From NCBI GenBank assembly GCA_977017575.1, contig CDRNVI010000203.1, positions 1-64,000 on the forward strand: a stretch of 64,000 bases of DNA. The letters are read 5' to 3'. The DNA is from Paramoeba atlantica. Lineage: Eukaryota > Discosea. Both the position numbers and the translations under genes were made by a program. Of this stretch, positions 16,509 through 30,500 are shown piece after piece (position 1 is the stretch's first letter; the number at the start of each line of letters is the position of its first letter). Under the pieces are notes generated by a model, which was not told the origin of the DNA, searched no databases, and was given only the letters and a program-made list of their open reading frames with translations.

Positions 16509-16615
16509 TGTTCTAATGTTTTCAATGTAATACGATATTTACGATATATGATCTTCTTTGTTCCAAAATCAGATGTTGATTATCGTACATTCTTATTACA
16601 TGAAAACAAAGAACA
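16509..16615 (+). repeat. Family 2 large hairpin, inverted orientation (type C)
   Basis: The lower stem TGTTCT/AGAACA (16509-16514 with 16610-16615) and the collar GTTTTC/GAAAAC enclose a cap hairpin (CGATAT/ATATATG-like, imperfect) and the constant CAGATGTTGATTATCG arm, which is complementary to the arm starting at 17053. Confidence 0.75.
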
Positions 16616-16653
16616 GCTACGGATAAGAACTGAAATGCCTTCCATATACCGAG

Positions 16654-16754
16654 ATACTTTAAATTGATTATAGATAAATTTTCTAAAATATTTAATTACA
16701 AAAATAATTTAAAATATTATTTACAAAACTTATAAATATAATCAATAAAAGTAT
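16654..16754 (+). other. Hairpin ATTGATTATA/TATAATCAAT
   Basis: A perfect 10-bp stem (16663-16672 with 16737-16746) with an outer ATACT/AGTAT. The apex holds the AATTACAAAAATAATTTAA motif shared with types A and B, although the stems share no sequence. Confidence 0.8.
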
Positions 16755-16799
16755 ACGTTATAAAGGAGCGCATAGTTCCTATCACTTTTAAATACGCTA

Positions 16800-16829
16800 T
16801 TTTCCTTGATAAAAAAAATCACTGGAAAA
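16800..16829 (+). other. Hairpin TTTTCC/GGAAAA with TGAT/ATCA
   Basis: Present in type C only; two short stems around a run of A, followed by sequence colinear with type A from AACTTCGAT. Confidence 0.65.
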
Positions 16830-16851
16830 TTAGCAGTCTTTAAAGAACTTC

Positions 16852-16867
16852 GATACAAAAAAGTATC
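16852..16867 (+). other. Hairpin GATAC/GTATC with A6 loop (type C)
   Basis: The compensated counterpart of 3054-3069: A16855-T16864 replaces G-C. Confidence 0.75.
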
Positions 16868-16909
16868 TTGACAATCTCTGTTGTTTTTGTTACAAAAAAA
16901 TAGTAAATA

Positions 16910-17028
16910 ACTTCAAACATATATACAAAATTAAACGTGTATAAAAAAAGAAAAACATACACTTTGATACATTCAATCAAAAAAGATCTCAATCATGTAT
17001 CATTAACTTTAGCATATATGTAAGAAGT
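16910..17028 (+). ncRNA. Multi-branch junction domain (type C form)
   Basis: The outer stem ACTTC (16910-16914) pairs with GAAGT (17024-17028), and CATATAT (16918-16924) with ATATATG (17014-17020). The two arms are GTGTAT/ATACAC (16937-16942 with 16957-16962) and GATACAT/ATGTATC (16966-16972 with 16995-17001). The closing stem differs from type A but pairs; type B lacks the domain. Confidence 0.45.
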
Positions 17029-17174
17029 TCCTTGGTGATTAATTCTTTTACGGTTTTCATGTAATAAACATGTACGATAATCAACATCTGATTTTAACTC
17101 AAAGCAGAGTAATCATCGTTAAATATCGTACAAAAGTTATTACAAAGAAAACTGCTAAGAATTATCATCAGGAA
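17028..17174 (+). repeat. Family 2 large hairpin C1
   Basis: The lower stem runs from TTCCTTGGTGATTAATTCTT (17028-17047) to AAGAATTATCATCAGGAA (17157-17174), imperfect but long. The collar is GGTTTTC/GAAAAC and the core is constant. It is the only forward family 2 element in type C; family 1 follows at 17176. Confidence 0.8.
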
Positions 17175-17175
17175 A

Positions 17176-17210
17176 TTGCACTAAGATTTCCTTCAGAAAT
17201 TCAAGTACAA
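17176..17210 (+). repeat. Family 1 hairpin TTGCACT/AGTACAA (one mismatch)
   Basis: The type C copy of the family 1 element after family 2. One pair of the 7-bp stem is C.A here, which would be G.T if the minus strand were the folded strand. It is a counterexample to strict + strand compensation. Confidence 0.75.
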
Positions 17211-17216
17211 ATATCC

Positions 17217-17244
17217 GCTTAACTTATAAAAAGATATAAGTAGC
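17217..17244 (+). other. Hairpin GCT/AGC with ACTTATA/TATAAGT (type C)
   Basis: T17219-A17242 completes the C-G, T.G, T-A series seen in types A, B and C. The outermost C-G pair of the A form is lost here. Confidence 0.7.
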
Positions 17245-17289
17245 TTCTATATATATTTTTTTATCGAAAAAACGATAAATAAATAAAGA

Positions 17290-17322
17290 TCATGATAAGA
17301 TTTCTACGAAATTCAATCATGA
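17290..17322 (+). repeat. Family 1 hairpin TCATGAT/ATCATGA (type C copy)
   Basis: Same as the type A member 3489-3521, directly before the 20-bp palindrome. Confidence 0.8.
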
Positions 17323-17464
17323 AGCATACACTATAGTGTATGCAAATTATTACAAAAATAATAATTTTAAAATTTTTTTCTTCGTAATTCAAAGAAGAAT
17401 TTACTTGAAAAAAAATATAAATTTTAATGTTTTCGTGTTTAACTACAACTTAAATTTATATATA

Positions 17465-17764
17465 TTTCGTTAAATTAAGAGAATAATTAAACGAAACTGT
17501 TACTCGGCAAAAATAAGGGAATTTTTGAGTAACAGACCGTTCAAATTGAAAACAAAAAAACAATTTGCACGGCAATTCTTGGGGTTTTTACGCCTCACGG
17601 CTTCGTGATCGGACTAAAGAGCAGTAGCGAGAGCAAGAAAGTTTGCAGGGGTAGTTGAGTTAGCTATTCCCGGTGGTAGCTAACCTCGATTCCTTAGTCT
17701 TTAGTTGTGGTAATTTGGGATAGCGAAGTAAAATTTTTAAAGTTCGCTATCGACAATTACTATT
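17465..17764 (+). ncRNA. 300-nt covarying module, unit 4 (C form)
   Basis: GATAGCGAA/TTCGCTATC (C-G, as in B) is combined with GGTAATT/AATTACT (G-C, as in A). The three subtypes thus show three different combinations of two intact pairs. The A.C mismatch in GACTAAAG versus CCTTAGTC is shared with B. Confidence 0.45.
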
Positions 17765-18411
17765 CTCTTTCATCTTTTGGCGTGCATTGCTAATTGATCC
17801 CAATAGACAATCACATTCAGAAACGATCGTAGCTTTACCTATATGTATGTAAAATATCATACATAAGAATCAATAAGATCTGTTTCGTCTCCTCTTTTTT
17901 CTTTTAAAATAGCAGGACTAATCTATATTATATAATTATTATTCAACTTTTTTAATTATATTTTATCTGCTTGAACACCATAGTTCGATAAAAAATAAAT
18001 AAAAAGATGAATAAATAACTAAAAAATAAAGATAGACAAGAACAAGAATAGTTTAGTTTAATTCCGTGTTAAATCCTCAATCCTTAAGTCGGATTTGTCA
18101 CTCCATATACGATCAAACTTTATTTACTTAAATTTTTACAAAGATAGTAAAATTAAAAGTATAAAGATGATCTAGCTCACCAGTTTTATTTAAATTAAAA
18201 TCTTACACAATGATTTTATATTTATAAACTACTCGCTTCCATCGACCCTCGACTTTGTTGAAGTTTAAGTTTTTGAGTTTACGATATTAAAGAGAAAAAA
18301 AATATTATTGCGCTCTATTGGTGGGGCTTTCGTTAGATTATTAAAAGCTCAACGTCATTGTTCGCGTTTTACGTTACACTCCACAAGCTAAACAAGTGCG
18401 TTCTGCCTTAA

Positions 18412-21400
18412 TAATCACTACCCCTCACCAAAAGGTCGCAATAATATATGTTTTTAGCGTTTAAGATCTGGAGACCATTTTCAAAATAGAAAATGTCAAT
18501 CGCTTTTTTCTTACGCAAGTACGTCAAAAAAATCGTTTTTCTCCATGAGCTAAAACGAGTTAGTTCGATCGGGCTTTTTTTGATGCTTTTTTTGGATCGC
18601 AGCTTCAACAAAAAAAAATTTCCGCTGCTGTTTTCCAACAAAGAAAATTATAAAAAAATAATTTTGTTGTTGTCAAATACGATCTTTTAAAATATAAAAT
18701 TTTTTTTATCGTTATAAATTTTATTCCGACATAAATTTGTTGGAAAAGTAACAGTAAAAAGTTGTTAATGAAAAAAAAATAAATTCATTAACAACAACGT
18801 TGATGAAAAATAACAATCAACGCTGTTAAATTTCCAACAAAATAATGTCAGAAAAAAATTTCTGCCGAAATAATTTAGCTGATTAAATTTTTATCACGAC
18901 AAAAATATTTTTTTGTTGATCAATTAAATCGTTATTAACAAAAAAGTTATAACGCTGTTAATTTTCCAACATAAAAATTTTTTATCTCTCAAAAAATATT
19001 TTTTGATGTTCAAAGTTATCGTTTGATAACAAAAAAGTTATAACGCTGTAACTTTTCCAACAAAAAAAATTTTTTTTCGTGTTAAAAATTATTTTTGATC
19101 AATAAAAATTATTTTCGATGTTCAAATTCATCGTTTGATAACAAAAAAGTTATAACGCTGTTAATTTTCCATCAAAAATTATTTTTTTTGCTTCAAAAAT
19201 TTTTTTTAACATAAAAATTTATAATGATGATTACAAAATAAGTGTTGCAACTCAAAAAAGTTGTTTAACACTGTTAATTTTCCATCAACATCATAATTTT
19301 TATTTAAAAATTTTAATCAAAATCAATTTTATAAACATTTTTTGTAAAAAAATTAAAATTTTTACTGGAAAATTACGGTGAGATGCATAAAAATTAGATT
19401 TAAACATAAATTTATGCAAACTACCGTTTAATTTCCAACAAAATTTAAATTTTTTTCATTCAAAAATAGATTTTTTTAATTTTTCGCCGACAAAATTGAA
19501 AAAAAATTGAATTTTCATTCAAAAAGTTGTAAAATTGAGTCTCAGGATGAAAAAGTGGAAAAAGACCACATTTTATCAATTCGACGCTAAATTAGCAAAA
19601 AATTTCAATTTCTACACCTAAATGACTGTAGAAATTGGTGTTTTCCTACAATTTTGTGGAAACTCCTGACAAACACTGCTAAATTTCCAACAAAAAGTCA
19701 ATTTGCAGGTGCTGCCCGTGGATTTTCCAACAAAATACTAGCAAAACTACTCAAAATGCTATTTTTCCGGCAGAAAACCGTCAAAATCTGCTTTTTCTGG
19801 GCAGGAATGACAAAAACGGCCCAAAAAAGGCCCTGTCATTTTGCCCAAAAACGCAGTATTTTTTCCTGTTCTGGCCTGCAAATTAGCGGATGTCCAAGTG
19901 CCCCAAAAAAAGTGACTTGGACTCCGAGCCGACTCGAAAAGTCGTATTTTCCGGCAGAAACGAAAAAATATGCCACATTTTGTCCGACGATTATTTACAA
20001 CTTTTTCTCGCATCCCATCATAGCGATTTTGCGGATCTGCAAGTTGGGAGGGAACCAACTGCATTTTTTGGCCGTTTTGAACCCGTTTTGTAAAAAATCG
20101 CATATATAAACTCCATAATTTCCCCTCAGAAATCTGCCACTTTTGGACGCCAAAAAGTGTTTTGCAGAATCTCGAGGGCAAAATAGGAGTTTTTTGACCC
20201 GATTTTGTGAACAAAACTGGCATCAAAAACTATTCCAAATGCTCCAATCCGAATTTCAGCTATTGAACACTAAAAATGCTGAAAATCGCTATTTCGCACT
20301 GGAATTCCGCCAAAACTCCTTTTCAATGCGTATTTTGGGCGAGAAAATCGTGAATTTTATAATTTTTAAACTTTTTTTTGTATAATTTATCATTTTTAGC
20401 GCGGATTTGTATAATTTCTCGCATAATTTATTAGTTTTATAGCGTTGTAGTTAAAATTTTCATAATTTTATCATCAAAGTCATCATTTTTCTATAATTTC
20501 AAACAAAATTATTAAAAAAAATGTTGTCTCAGACGAAAAAATTGCATGAAAGTTGTTAAACAACACTAAAACTAAAAAAATATCCCGCAGAAATTAAAAA
20601 ACCGTGATAAAAATTTATAAATTCAAAAGAAAAATTTAAAAATCTTAAAAATTTATGATGAAATCATCTTCTTTGTACCAAAATCAGATGTAAACATCAA
20701 AAAATTTTTTTAAAATCACTAGTTGAAACCATCGTCTATGGTTTCTTTTGTTAATGATCAATGTTTTCATTTCATTCATAACATTTTCACGTTAACTTCG
20801 TTCAACTAACTTGAATTTTATTAAAATTATGATTCATAAAATAATTTTTTCATTGCTAAAAATAAAACCGCAATGGAAATTATTATGAAACAAGTTTTAA
20901 TAATTCAAACTTAAGTTTGAACTCGAGTTATAAAATTTTAATAACATTAATATATACTTTTAAATAACTTCTATAATTAATTCAAAAGAGAATTTATAAT
21001 TAAGAACTTATAAAACTATATTTAATGATTTAAAACTTAATAACTTGTTGTAATGTTTTCAATATAATAATATATTTACGATATATTATCTTCTTTGTTC
21101 CAAAATCAGATGTTGATTATCGTACATTCTTATTACATGAAAACATAACAACATAAAGAATACAATAGGCACTCCTTACATTTAAATGCCCTTAATATAA
21201 TTTATCGATATATTTAATTACACAAATAATTTAAAATATAATTTATAAAATATTAATAAAGTTCATGTAAAATGTAAGAAGTTACCCTAGTTTTCCTGGT
21301 ATTGTGAGTATGTTTTCATGTAATAAACATGTACGATAATCAACATCTGATTTTGACTCAAAGCAGAGTAATCATCGTTAAATATCGTTACAAAGTTATT

Positions 21401-23020
21401 ACAAATAAAACATAAATCACTAATAACAGGAAAATATTAAATACAAAAATATTTAATAAACTTCGATGCAAAAAAGCATCTTGACAATCTCTGTGTTTTT
21501 GTTAAAAAAAATAGCGTAAAACTACAAAACCATATATATAAAATGAAAAGTGTATAAAAAAGAAAAGCATACACTTTGATACATTCAATCGAAAAATATC
21601 TCAATCATGTATCATTAATTTTAGTATATATGGTAGGAGTTTTACCTTTACAGTGCTATTAGTCATGTTTTCATGTAATAAGAATGTACGATAATCAACA
21701 TCTGATTTGCACTCAAAGTAGAGTAATCATCGTTAAATATCAGTACAAAGTCATTACAAGAAAACTAAAGATTAAAGCACTGTAAAATTGCACTAAGATT
21801 TCCTTCAGAAATTCAAGTGCAAATATCCGCCCAACTTATAAAATATAAGTGGCGTCTATATATATTTTTTTATCGAAAAAAACGATAAATAAATAAAGAT
21901 CATGATAAGATTTCTACGAAATTCAATCATGAAGCATACACTATAGTGTATGCAAATTATTACAAAAATAATAATTTTAAAATTTTTTCTTCGAAATTCA
22001 AAGAAGAATTTATTCGAAAAAAATATAAATTTTAATGTTTTCGTGTTTAACTACAACTTAAATTTATATATATTTCGTTAAATTAAGAGAATAATTAAAC
22101 GAAACTGTTACTCGGCAAAAATAAGGGAATTTTTGAGTAACAGACCGTTCAAATTGAAAACAAAAAAACAATTTGCACGGCAATTCTTGGGGTTTTTACG
22201 CCTCACGGCTTCGTGATTGGACTAAAGAGCAGGAGCGAGAGCAAGAAAGTTTGCAGGGGTAGTTGAGTTAGCTATTCCCGGTGGAAGCTAACCTCGATTC
22301 TTTAGTCTTTAGTTGTGGTAATTTGGGATAGTGAAGTAAAATTTTTAAAGTTCACTATCGACAATTACTATTCTCTTTCATCTTTTGGCGTGCATTGCTA
22401 ATTGATCCCAATAGACAATCACATTCAGAAATGATCGTTGCTATCCCTATATGTATGTAAAATATCATACATAAGAATCAATAAGATCTATTTCGTCTCC
22501 TCTTTCATCCTTTTAACATAGCAAGACTAATCTATATTATATAATTATTATTCAACTTTTTTAATTATATTTTATCTGCTTGAACACCATAGTTCGATAA
22601 AAAATAAATAAAAAGATGAATAAATAACTAAAAAATAAAGATAGACAAGAACAAGAATAGTTTAGTTTAATTCCGTGTTAAATCCTCAATCCTTAAGTCG
22701 GATTTGTCACTCCATATACGATCAAACTTTATTTACTTAAATTTTTACAAAGATAGTAAAATTAAAAGTATAAAGATGATCTAGCTCACCAGTTTTATTT
22801 AAATTAAAATCTTACACAATGATTTTATATTTATAAACTACTCGCTTCCATCGACCCTCGACTTTGTTGAAGTTTAAGTTTTTGAGTTTACGATATTAAA
22901 GAGAAAAAAAATATTATTGCGCTCTATTGGTGGGGCTTTCGTTAAATTATTAAAAGCTCAACGTCATTGTTCGCGTTTTACGTTACACTCCACAAGCTAA
23001 ACAAGTGCGTTCTGCCTTAA
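18412..23020. repeat. Satellite unit 5 (type A, 4,609 bp)
   Basis: This unit is a near-identical copy of units 1 and 3 (unit 1 coordinates +18411). The pair of units 5 and 6 looks like a duplicate of units 3 and 4, so the amplification step probably involved at least a 9.1 kb A-C dimer. Confidence 0.97.
22073..22372 (+). ncRNA. 300-nt covarying module, unit 5 (A form)
   Basis: T-A and G-C at the two covarying pairs. Confidence 0.42.
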
Positions 23021-26000
23021 TAATCACTACCCCTCACCAAAAGGTCGCAATAATATATGTTTTTAGCGTTTAAGATCTGGAGACCATTTTCAAAATAGAA
23101 AATGTCAATCGCTTTTTTCTTACGCAAGTACGTCAAAAAAATCGTTTTTCTCCATGAGCTAAAACGAGTTAGTTCGATCGGGCTTTTTTTGATGCTTTTT
23201 TTGGATCGCAGCTTCAACAAAAAAAAATTTCTGCTGCTGTTTTCCAACAAAGAAAATTATAAAAAAATAATTTTGTTGTTGTCAAATACGATCTTTTAAA
23301 ATATAAAATTTTTTTTATCGTTATAAATTTTATTCCAACATAAATTTGTTGGAAAAGTAACAGTAAAAAGTTGTTAATGAAAAAAAATAAATTCATTAAC
23401 AACAACGTTGATGAAAAATATCAATCAACGCTGTTAAATTTCCAACAAAATAATGTCAGAAAAAAATTTCTGCCGAAATAATTTAGCTGATTAAATTTTT
23501 ATCACGACAAAAATATTTTTTTGTGGATCAATTAAATCGTTATTAACAAAAAAGTTATAACGCTGTTAATTTTCCAACCTAAAAATTTTTTATCTCTCAA
23601 AAAATATTTTTTGATGTTCAAAGTTATCGTTTGATAACAAAAAAGTTATAACGCTGTAACTTTTCCAACAAAAAAAATTTTTTTTCGTGTTAAAAATTAT
23701 TTTTGATCAATAAAAATTATTTTCGATGTTCAAATTCATCGTTTGATAACAAAAAAGTTATAACGCTGTTAATTTTCCATCAAAAATTATTTTTTTTTGC
23801 TTCAAAAATTTTTTTTAACATAAAAATTTATAATGATGATTACAAAATAAGTGTTGCAACTCAAAAAAGTTGTTTAACACTGTTAATTTTCCATCAACAT
23901 CATAATTTTTATTTAAAAATTTTAATCAAGATCAATTTTATAAACATTTTTTGTAAAAAAATTAAAATTTTTACTGGAAAATTACGGTGAGATGCATAAA
24001 AATTAGATTTAAACATAAATTTATGCAAACTACCGTTTAATTTCCAACAAAATTTAAATTTTTTTCATTCAAAAATAGATTTTTTTAATTTTTCGCCGAC
24101 AAAATTGAAAAAAAATTGAATTTTCATTCAAAAAGTTGTAAAATTGAGTCTCAGGATGAAAAAGTGGAAAAAGACCACATTTTATCAATTCGACGCTAAA
24201 TTAGCAAAAAATTTCAATTTCTACACCTAAATGACTGTAGAAATTGGTGTTTTCCTACAATTTTGTGGAAATCCCTGACAAACACTGCTAAATTTCCAAC
24301 AAAAAGTCAATTTGCAGGTGCTGCCCGTGGATTTTCCAACAAAATACTAGCAAAACTACTCAAAATGCTATTTTTCCGGCAGAAAACCGTCAAAATCTGC
24401 TTTTTCTGGGCAGGAATGACAAAAACGGCCCAAAAAAGGCCCTGTCATTTTGCCCAAAAACGCAGTATTTTTTCCTGTTCTGGCCTGCAAATTAGCGGAT
24501 GTCCAAAGCCCCCAAAAAAAGTGACTTGGACTCCGAGCCGACTCGAAAAGTCGTATTTTCCGGCAGAAACGAAAAAATATGCCACATTTTGTCCGACGAT
24601 TATTTACAACTTTTTCTCGCATCCCATCATGGCGATTTTGCGGATCTGCAGGTTGGGAGGGAGCCAACTGCATTTTTTGGCCGTTTTGAACCCGTTTTGT
24701 AAAAAATCGCATATATAAACTCCATAATTTCCCCTCAGAAATCTGCCACTTTTGGAGGCCAAAAAGTGTTTTGCAGAATCTCGAGGGCAAAATAGGAGTT
24801 TTTTGACCCGATTTTGTGAACAAAACTGGCATCAAAAACTATTCCAAATGCTCCAATCCGAATTTCAGCTATTGAACACTAAAAATGCTGAAAATCGCTA
24901 TTTCGCACTGGAATTCCGCCAAAACTCCTTTTCAATGCGTATTTTGGGCGAGAAAACCGTCGATTTTATAATTTTTAAACTTTTTTTTGTATAATTTATC
25001 ATTTTTAGCGCGGATTTCTATAATTTCTCGCATAATTTATTAGTTTTATAGCGTTGTAGTTAAAATTTTCATAATTTTATCATCAAAGTCATCATTTTTC
25101 TATAATTTCAAACAAAATTATTAAAAAAAATGTTGTCTCAGACGAAAAAATTGCATGAAAGTTGTTAAACAACACTAAAACTAAAAAAATATCCCGCAGA
25201 AATTAAAAAACCGTGATAAAAATTTATAAATTCAAAAGAAAAATTTAAAGATCTTAAAAATTTATGATGAAATCATCTTCTTTGTACCAAAATCAGATGT
25301 AAACATCAAAAAATTTTTTTAAAATCACTAGCTGAAACCATCGTCTATGGTTTCTTTTGTTAATGATCAATGTTTTCATTTCATTCATAACATTTTCACG
25401 TTAACTTCGTTCAACTAACTTGAATTTTATTAAAATTATGATTCATAAAATAATTTTTTCATTGCTAAAAATAGAATCGCAATGGAAATTATTATGAAAC
25501 AAGTTTTAATAATTCAAACTTAAGTTTGAACTCGAGTTATAAAATTTTAATAACATTAATATATACTTTTAAATAACTTCTATAATTAATTCAAAAGAGA
25601 ATTTATAATTATGAACTTATAAAACTATATTTAATGATTTAAAAATTTAATAACTTGTTCTAATGTTTTCAATGTAATACGATATTTACGATATATGATC
25701 TTCTTTGTTCCAAAATCAGATGTTGATTATCGTACATTCTTATTACATGAAAACAAAGAACAGCTACGGATAAGAACTGAAATGCCTTCCATATACCGAG
25801 ATACTTTAAATTGATTATAGATAAATTTTCTAAAATATTTAATTACAAAAATAATTTAAAATATTATTTACAAAACTTATAAATATAATCAATAAAAGTA
25901 TACGTTATAAAGGAGCGCATAGTTCCTATCACTTTTAAATACGCTATTTTCCTTGATAAAAAAAATCACTGGAAAATTAGCAGTCTTTAAAGAACTTCGA

Positions 26001-27558
26001 TACAAAAAAGTATCTTGACAATCTCTGTTGTTTTTGTTACAAAAAAATAGTAAATAACTTCAAACATATATACAAAATTAAACGTGTATAAAAAAAGAAA
26101 AACATACACTTTGATACATTCAATCAAAAAAGATCTCAATCATGTATCATTAACTTTAGCATATATGTAAGAAGTTCCTTGGTGATTAATTCTTTTACGG
26201 TTTTCATGTAATAAACATGTACGATAATCAACATCTGATTTTAACTCAAAGCAGAGTAATCATCGTTAAATATCGTACAAAAGTTATTACAAAGAAAACT
26301 GCTAAGAATTATCATCAGGAAATTGCACTAAGATTTCCTTCAGAAATTCAAGTACAAATATCCGCTTAACTTATAAAAAGATATAAGTAGCTTCTATATA
26401 TATTTTTTTATCGAAAAAACGATAAATAAATAAAGATCATGATAAGATTTCTACGAAATTCAATCATGAAGCATACACTATAGTGTATGCAAATTATTAC
26501 AAAAATAATAATTTTAAAATTTTTTTCTTCGTAATTCAAAGAAGAATTTACTTGAAAAAAAATATAAATTTTAATGTTTTCGTGTTTAACTACAACTTAA
26601 ATTTATATATATTTCGTTAAATTAAGAGAATAATTAAACGAAACTGTTACTCGGCAAAAATAAGGGAATTTTTGAGTAACAGACCGTTCAAATTGAAAAC
26701 AAAAAAACAATTTGCACGGCAATTCTTGGGGTTTTTACGCCTCACGGCTTCGTGATCGGACTAAAGAGCAGTAGCGAGAGCAAGAAAGTTTGCAGGGGTA
26801 GTTGAGTTAGCTATTCCCGGTGGTAGCTAACCTCGATTCCTTAGTCTTTAGTTGTGGTAATTTGGGATAGCGAAGTAAAATTTTTAAAGTTCGCTATCGA
26901 CAATTACTATTCTCTTTCATCTTTTGGCGTGCATTGCTAATTGATCCCAATAGACAATCACATTCAGAAACGATCGTAGCTTTACCTATATGTATGTAAA
27001 ATATCATACATAAGAATCAATAAGATCTGTTTCGTCTCCTCTTTTTTCTTTTAAAATAGCAGGACTAATCTATATTATATAATTATTATTCAACTTTTTT
27101 AATTATATTTTATCTGCTTGAACACCATAGTTCGATAAAAAATAAATAAAAAGATGAATAAATAACTAAAAAATAAAGATAGACAAGAACAAGAATAGTT
27201 TAGTTTAATTCCGTGTTAAATCCTCAATCCTTAAGTCGGATTTGTCACTCCATATACGATCAAACTTTATTTACTTAAATTTTTACAAAGATAGTAAAAT
27301 TAAAAGTATAAAGATGATCTAGCTCACCAGTTTTATTTAAATTAAAATCTTACACAATGATTTTATATTTATAAACTACTCGCTTCCATCGACCCTCGAC
27401 TTTGTTGAAGTTTAAGTTTTTGAGTTTACGATATTAAAGAGAAAAAAAATATTATTGCGCTCTATTGGTGGGGCTTTCGTTAGATTATTAAAAGCTCAAC
27501 GTCATTGTTCGCGTTTTACGTTACACTCCACAAGCTAAACAAGTGCGTTCTGCCTTAA
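23021..27558. repeat. Satellite unit 6 (type C, 4,538 bp)
   Basis: This is a type C copy (unit 4 coordinates +9147). It shares with unit 7 a substitution at 25250 (AAAGATCTT instead of AAAAATCTT, creating an AGATCT site) that is absent from units 4, 8, 10 and 14. Units 6 and 7 are therefore likely each other's most recent duplicates. Confidence 0.97.
26612..26911 (+). ncRNA. 300-nt covarying module, unit 6 (C form)
   Basis: C-G and G-C at the two covarying pairs. Confidence 0.42.
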
Positions 27559-30500
27559 TAATCACTACCCCTCACCAAAAGGTCGCAATAATATATGTTT
27601 TTAGCGTTTAAGATCTGGAGACCATTTTCAAAATAGAAAATGTCAATCGCTTTTTTCTTACGCAAGTACGTCAAAAAAATCGTTTTTCTCCATGAGCTAA
27701 AACGAGTTAGTTCGATCGGGCTTTTTTTGATGCTTTTTTTGGATCGCAGCTTCAACAAAAAAAAATTTCTGCTGCTGTTTTCCAACAAAGAAAATTATAA
27801 AAAAATAATTTTGTTGTTGTCAAATACGATCTTTTAAAATATAAAATTTTTTTTATCGTTATAAATTTTATTCCAACATAAATTTGTTGGAAAAGTAACA
27901 GTAAAAAGTTGTTAATGAAAAAAAATAAATTCATTAACAACAACGTTGATGAAAAATATCAATCAACGCTGTTAAATTTCCAACAAAATAATGTCAGAAA
28001 AAAATTTCTGCCGAAATAATTTAGCTGATTAAATTTTTATCACGACAAAAATATTTTTTTGTGGATCAATTAAATCGTTATTAACAAAAAAGTTATAACG
28101 CTGTTAATTTTCCAACCTAAAAATTTTTTATCTCTCAAAAAATATTTTTTGATGTTCAAAGTTATCGTTTGATAACAAAAAAGTTATAACGCTGTAACTT
28201 TTCCAACAAAAAAAATTTTTTTTCGTGTTAAAAATTATTTTTGATCAATAAAAATTATTTTCGATGTTCAAATTCATCGTTTGATAACAAAAAAGTTATA
28301 ACGCTGTTAATTTTCCATCAAAAATTATTTTTTTTTGCTTCAAAAATTTTTTTTAACATAAAAATTTATAATGATGATTACAAAATAAGTGTTGCAACTC
28401 AAAAAAGTTGTTTAACACTGTTAATTTTCCATCAACATCATAATTTTTATTTAAAAATTTTAATCAAGATCAATTTTATAAACATTTTTTGTAAAAAAAT
28501 TAAAATTTTTACTGGAAAATTACGGTGAGATGCATAAAAATTAGATTTAAACATAAATTTATGCAAACTACCGTTTAATTTCCAACAAAATTTAAATTTT
28601 TTTCATTCAAAAATAGATTTTTTTAATTTTTCGCCGACAAAATTGAAAAAAAATTGAATTTTCATTCAAAAAGTTGTAAAATTGAGTCTCAGGATGAAAA
28701 AGTGGAAAAAGACCACATTTTATCAATTCGACGCTAAATTAGCAAAAAATTTCAATTTCTACACCTAAATGACTGTAGAAATTGGTGTTTTCCTACAATT
28801 TTGTGGAAATCCCTGACAAACACTGCTAAATTTCCAACAAAAAGTCAATTTGCAGGTGCTGCCCGTGGATTTTCCAACAAAATACTAGCAAAACTACTCA
28901 AAATGCTATTTTTCCGGCAGAAAACCGTCAAAATCTGCTTTTTCTGGGCAGGAATGACAAAAACGGCCCAAAAAAGGCCCTGTCATTTTGCCCAAAAACG
29001 CAGTATTTTTTCCTGTTCTGGCCTGCAAATTAGCGGATGTCCAAAGCCCCCAAAAAAAGTGACTTGGACTCCGAGCCGACTCGAAAAGTCGTATTTTCCG
29101 GCAGAAACGAAAAAATATGCCACATTTTGTCCGACGATTATTTACAACTTTTTCTCGCATCCCATCATGGCGATTTTGCGGATCTGCAGGTTGGGAGGGA
29201 GCCAACTGCATTTTTTGGCCGTTTTGAACCCGTTTTGTAAAAAATCGCATATATAAACTCCATAATTTCCCCTCAGAAATCTGCCACTTTTGGAGGCCAA
29301 AAAGTGTTTTGCAGAATCTCGAGGGCAAAATAGGAGTTTTTTGACCCGATTTTGTGAACAAAACTGGCATCAAAAACTATTCCAAATGCTCCAATCCGAA
29401 TTTCAGCTATTGAACACTAAAAATGCTGAAAATCGCTATTTCGCACTGGAATTCCGCCAAAACTCCTTTTCAATGCGTATTTTGGGCGAGAAAACCGTCG
29501 ATTTTATAATTTTTAAACTTTTTTTTGTATAATTTATCATTTTTAGCGCGGATTTCTATAATTTCTCGCATAATTTATTAGTTTTATAGCGTTGTAGTTA
29601 AAATTTTCATAATTTTATCATCAAAGTCATCATTTTTCTATAATTTCAAACAAAATTATTAAAAAAAATGTTGTCTCAGACGAAAAAATTGCATGAAAGT
29701 TGTTAAACAACACTAAAACTAAAAAAATATCCCGCAGAAATTAAAAAACCGTGATAAAAATTTATAAATTCAAAAGAAAAATTTAAAGATCTTAAAAATT
29801 TATGATGAAATCATCTTCTTTGTACCAAAATCAGATGTAAACATCAAAAAATTTTTTTAAAATCACTAGCTGAAACCATCGTCTATGGTTTCTTTTGTTA
29901 ATGATCAATGTTTTCATTTCATTCATAACATTTTCACGTTAACTTCGTTCAACTAACTTGAATTTTATTAAAATTATGATTCATAAAATAATTTTTTCAT
30001 TGCTAAAAATAGAATCGCAATGGAAATTATTATGAAACAAGTTTTAATAATTCAAACTTAAGTTTGAACTCGAGTTATAAAATTTTAATAACATTAATAT
30101 ATACTTTTAAATAACTTCTATAATTAATTCAAAAGAGAATTTATAATTATGAACTTATAAAACTATATTTAATGATTTAAAAATTTAATAACTTGTTCTA
30201 ATGTTTTCAATGTAATACGATATTTACGATATATGATCTTCTTTGTTCCAAAATCAGATGTTGATTATCGTACATTCTTATTACATGAAAACAAAGAACA
30301 GCTACGGATAAGAACTGAAATGCCTTCCATATACCGAGATACTTTAAATTGATTATAGATAAATTTTCTAAAATATTTAATTACAAAAATAATTTAAAAT
30401 ATTATTTACAAAACTTATAAATATAATCAATAAAAGTATACGTTATAAAGGAGCGCATAGTTCCTATCACTTTTAAATACGCTATTTTCCTTGATAAAAA

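Larger units (their letters stand above)
13874..18411. repeat. Satellite unit 4 (type C, 4,538 bp)
   Basis: This is the reference unit for type C. Diagnostics are TTTCTGCTGCTG near 14081, AATATCAATC near 14270, CCAAAGCCCCC near 15356, CATCATGGCG near 15478, one instead of two reverse-orientation large hairpins, and CGATCGTAGCTTTACC near 17823. The hairpin-dense region (16500-17330) contains elements colinear with type A but with different stems. Add 9147, 13685, 18223, 27371 or 45780 for units 6, 7, 8, 10 and 14. No gene is visible. Confidence 0.97.
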
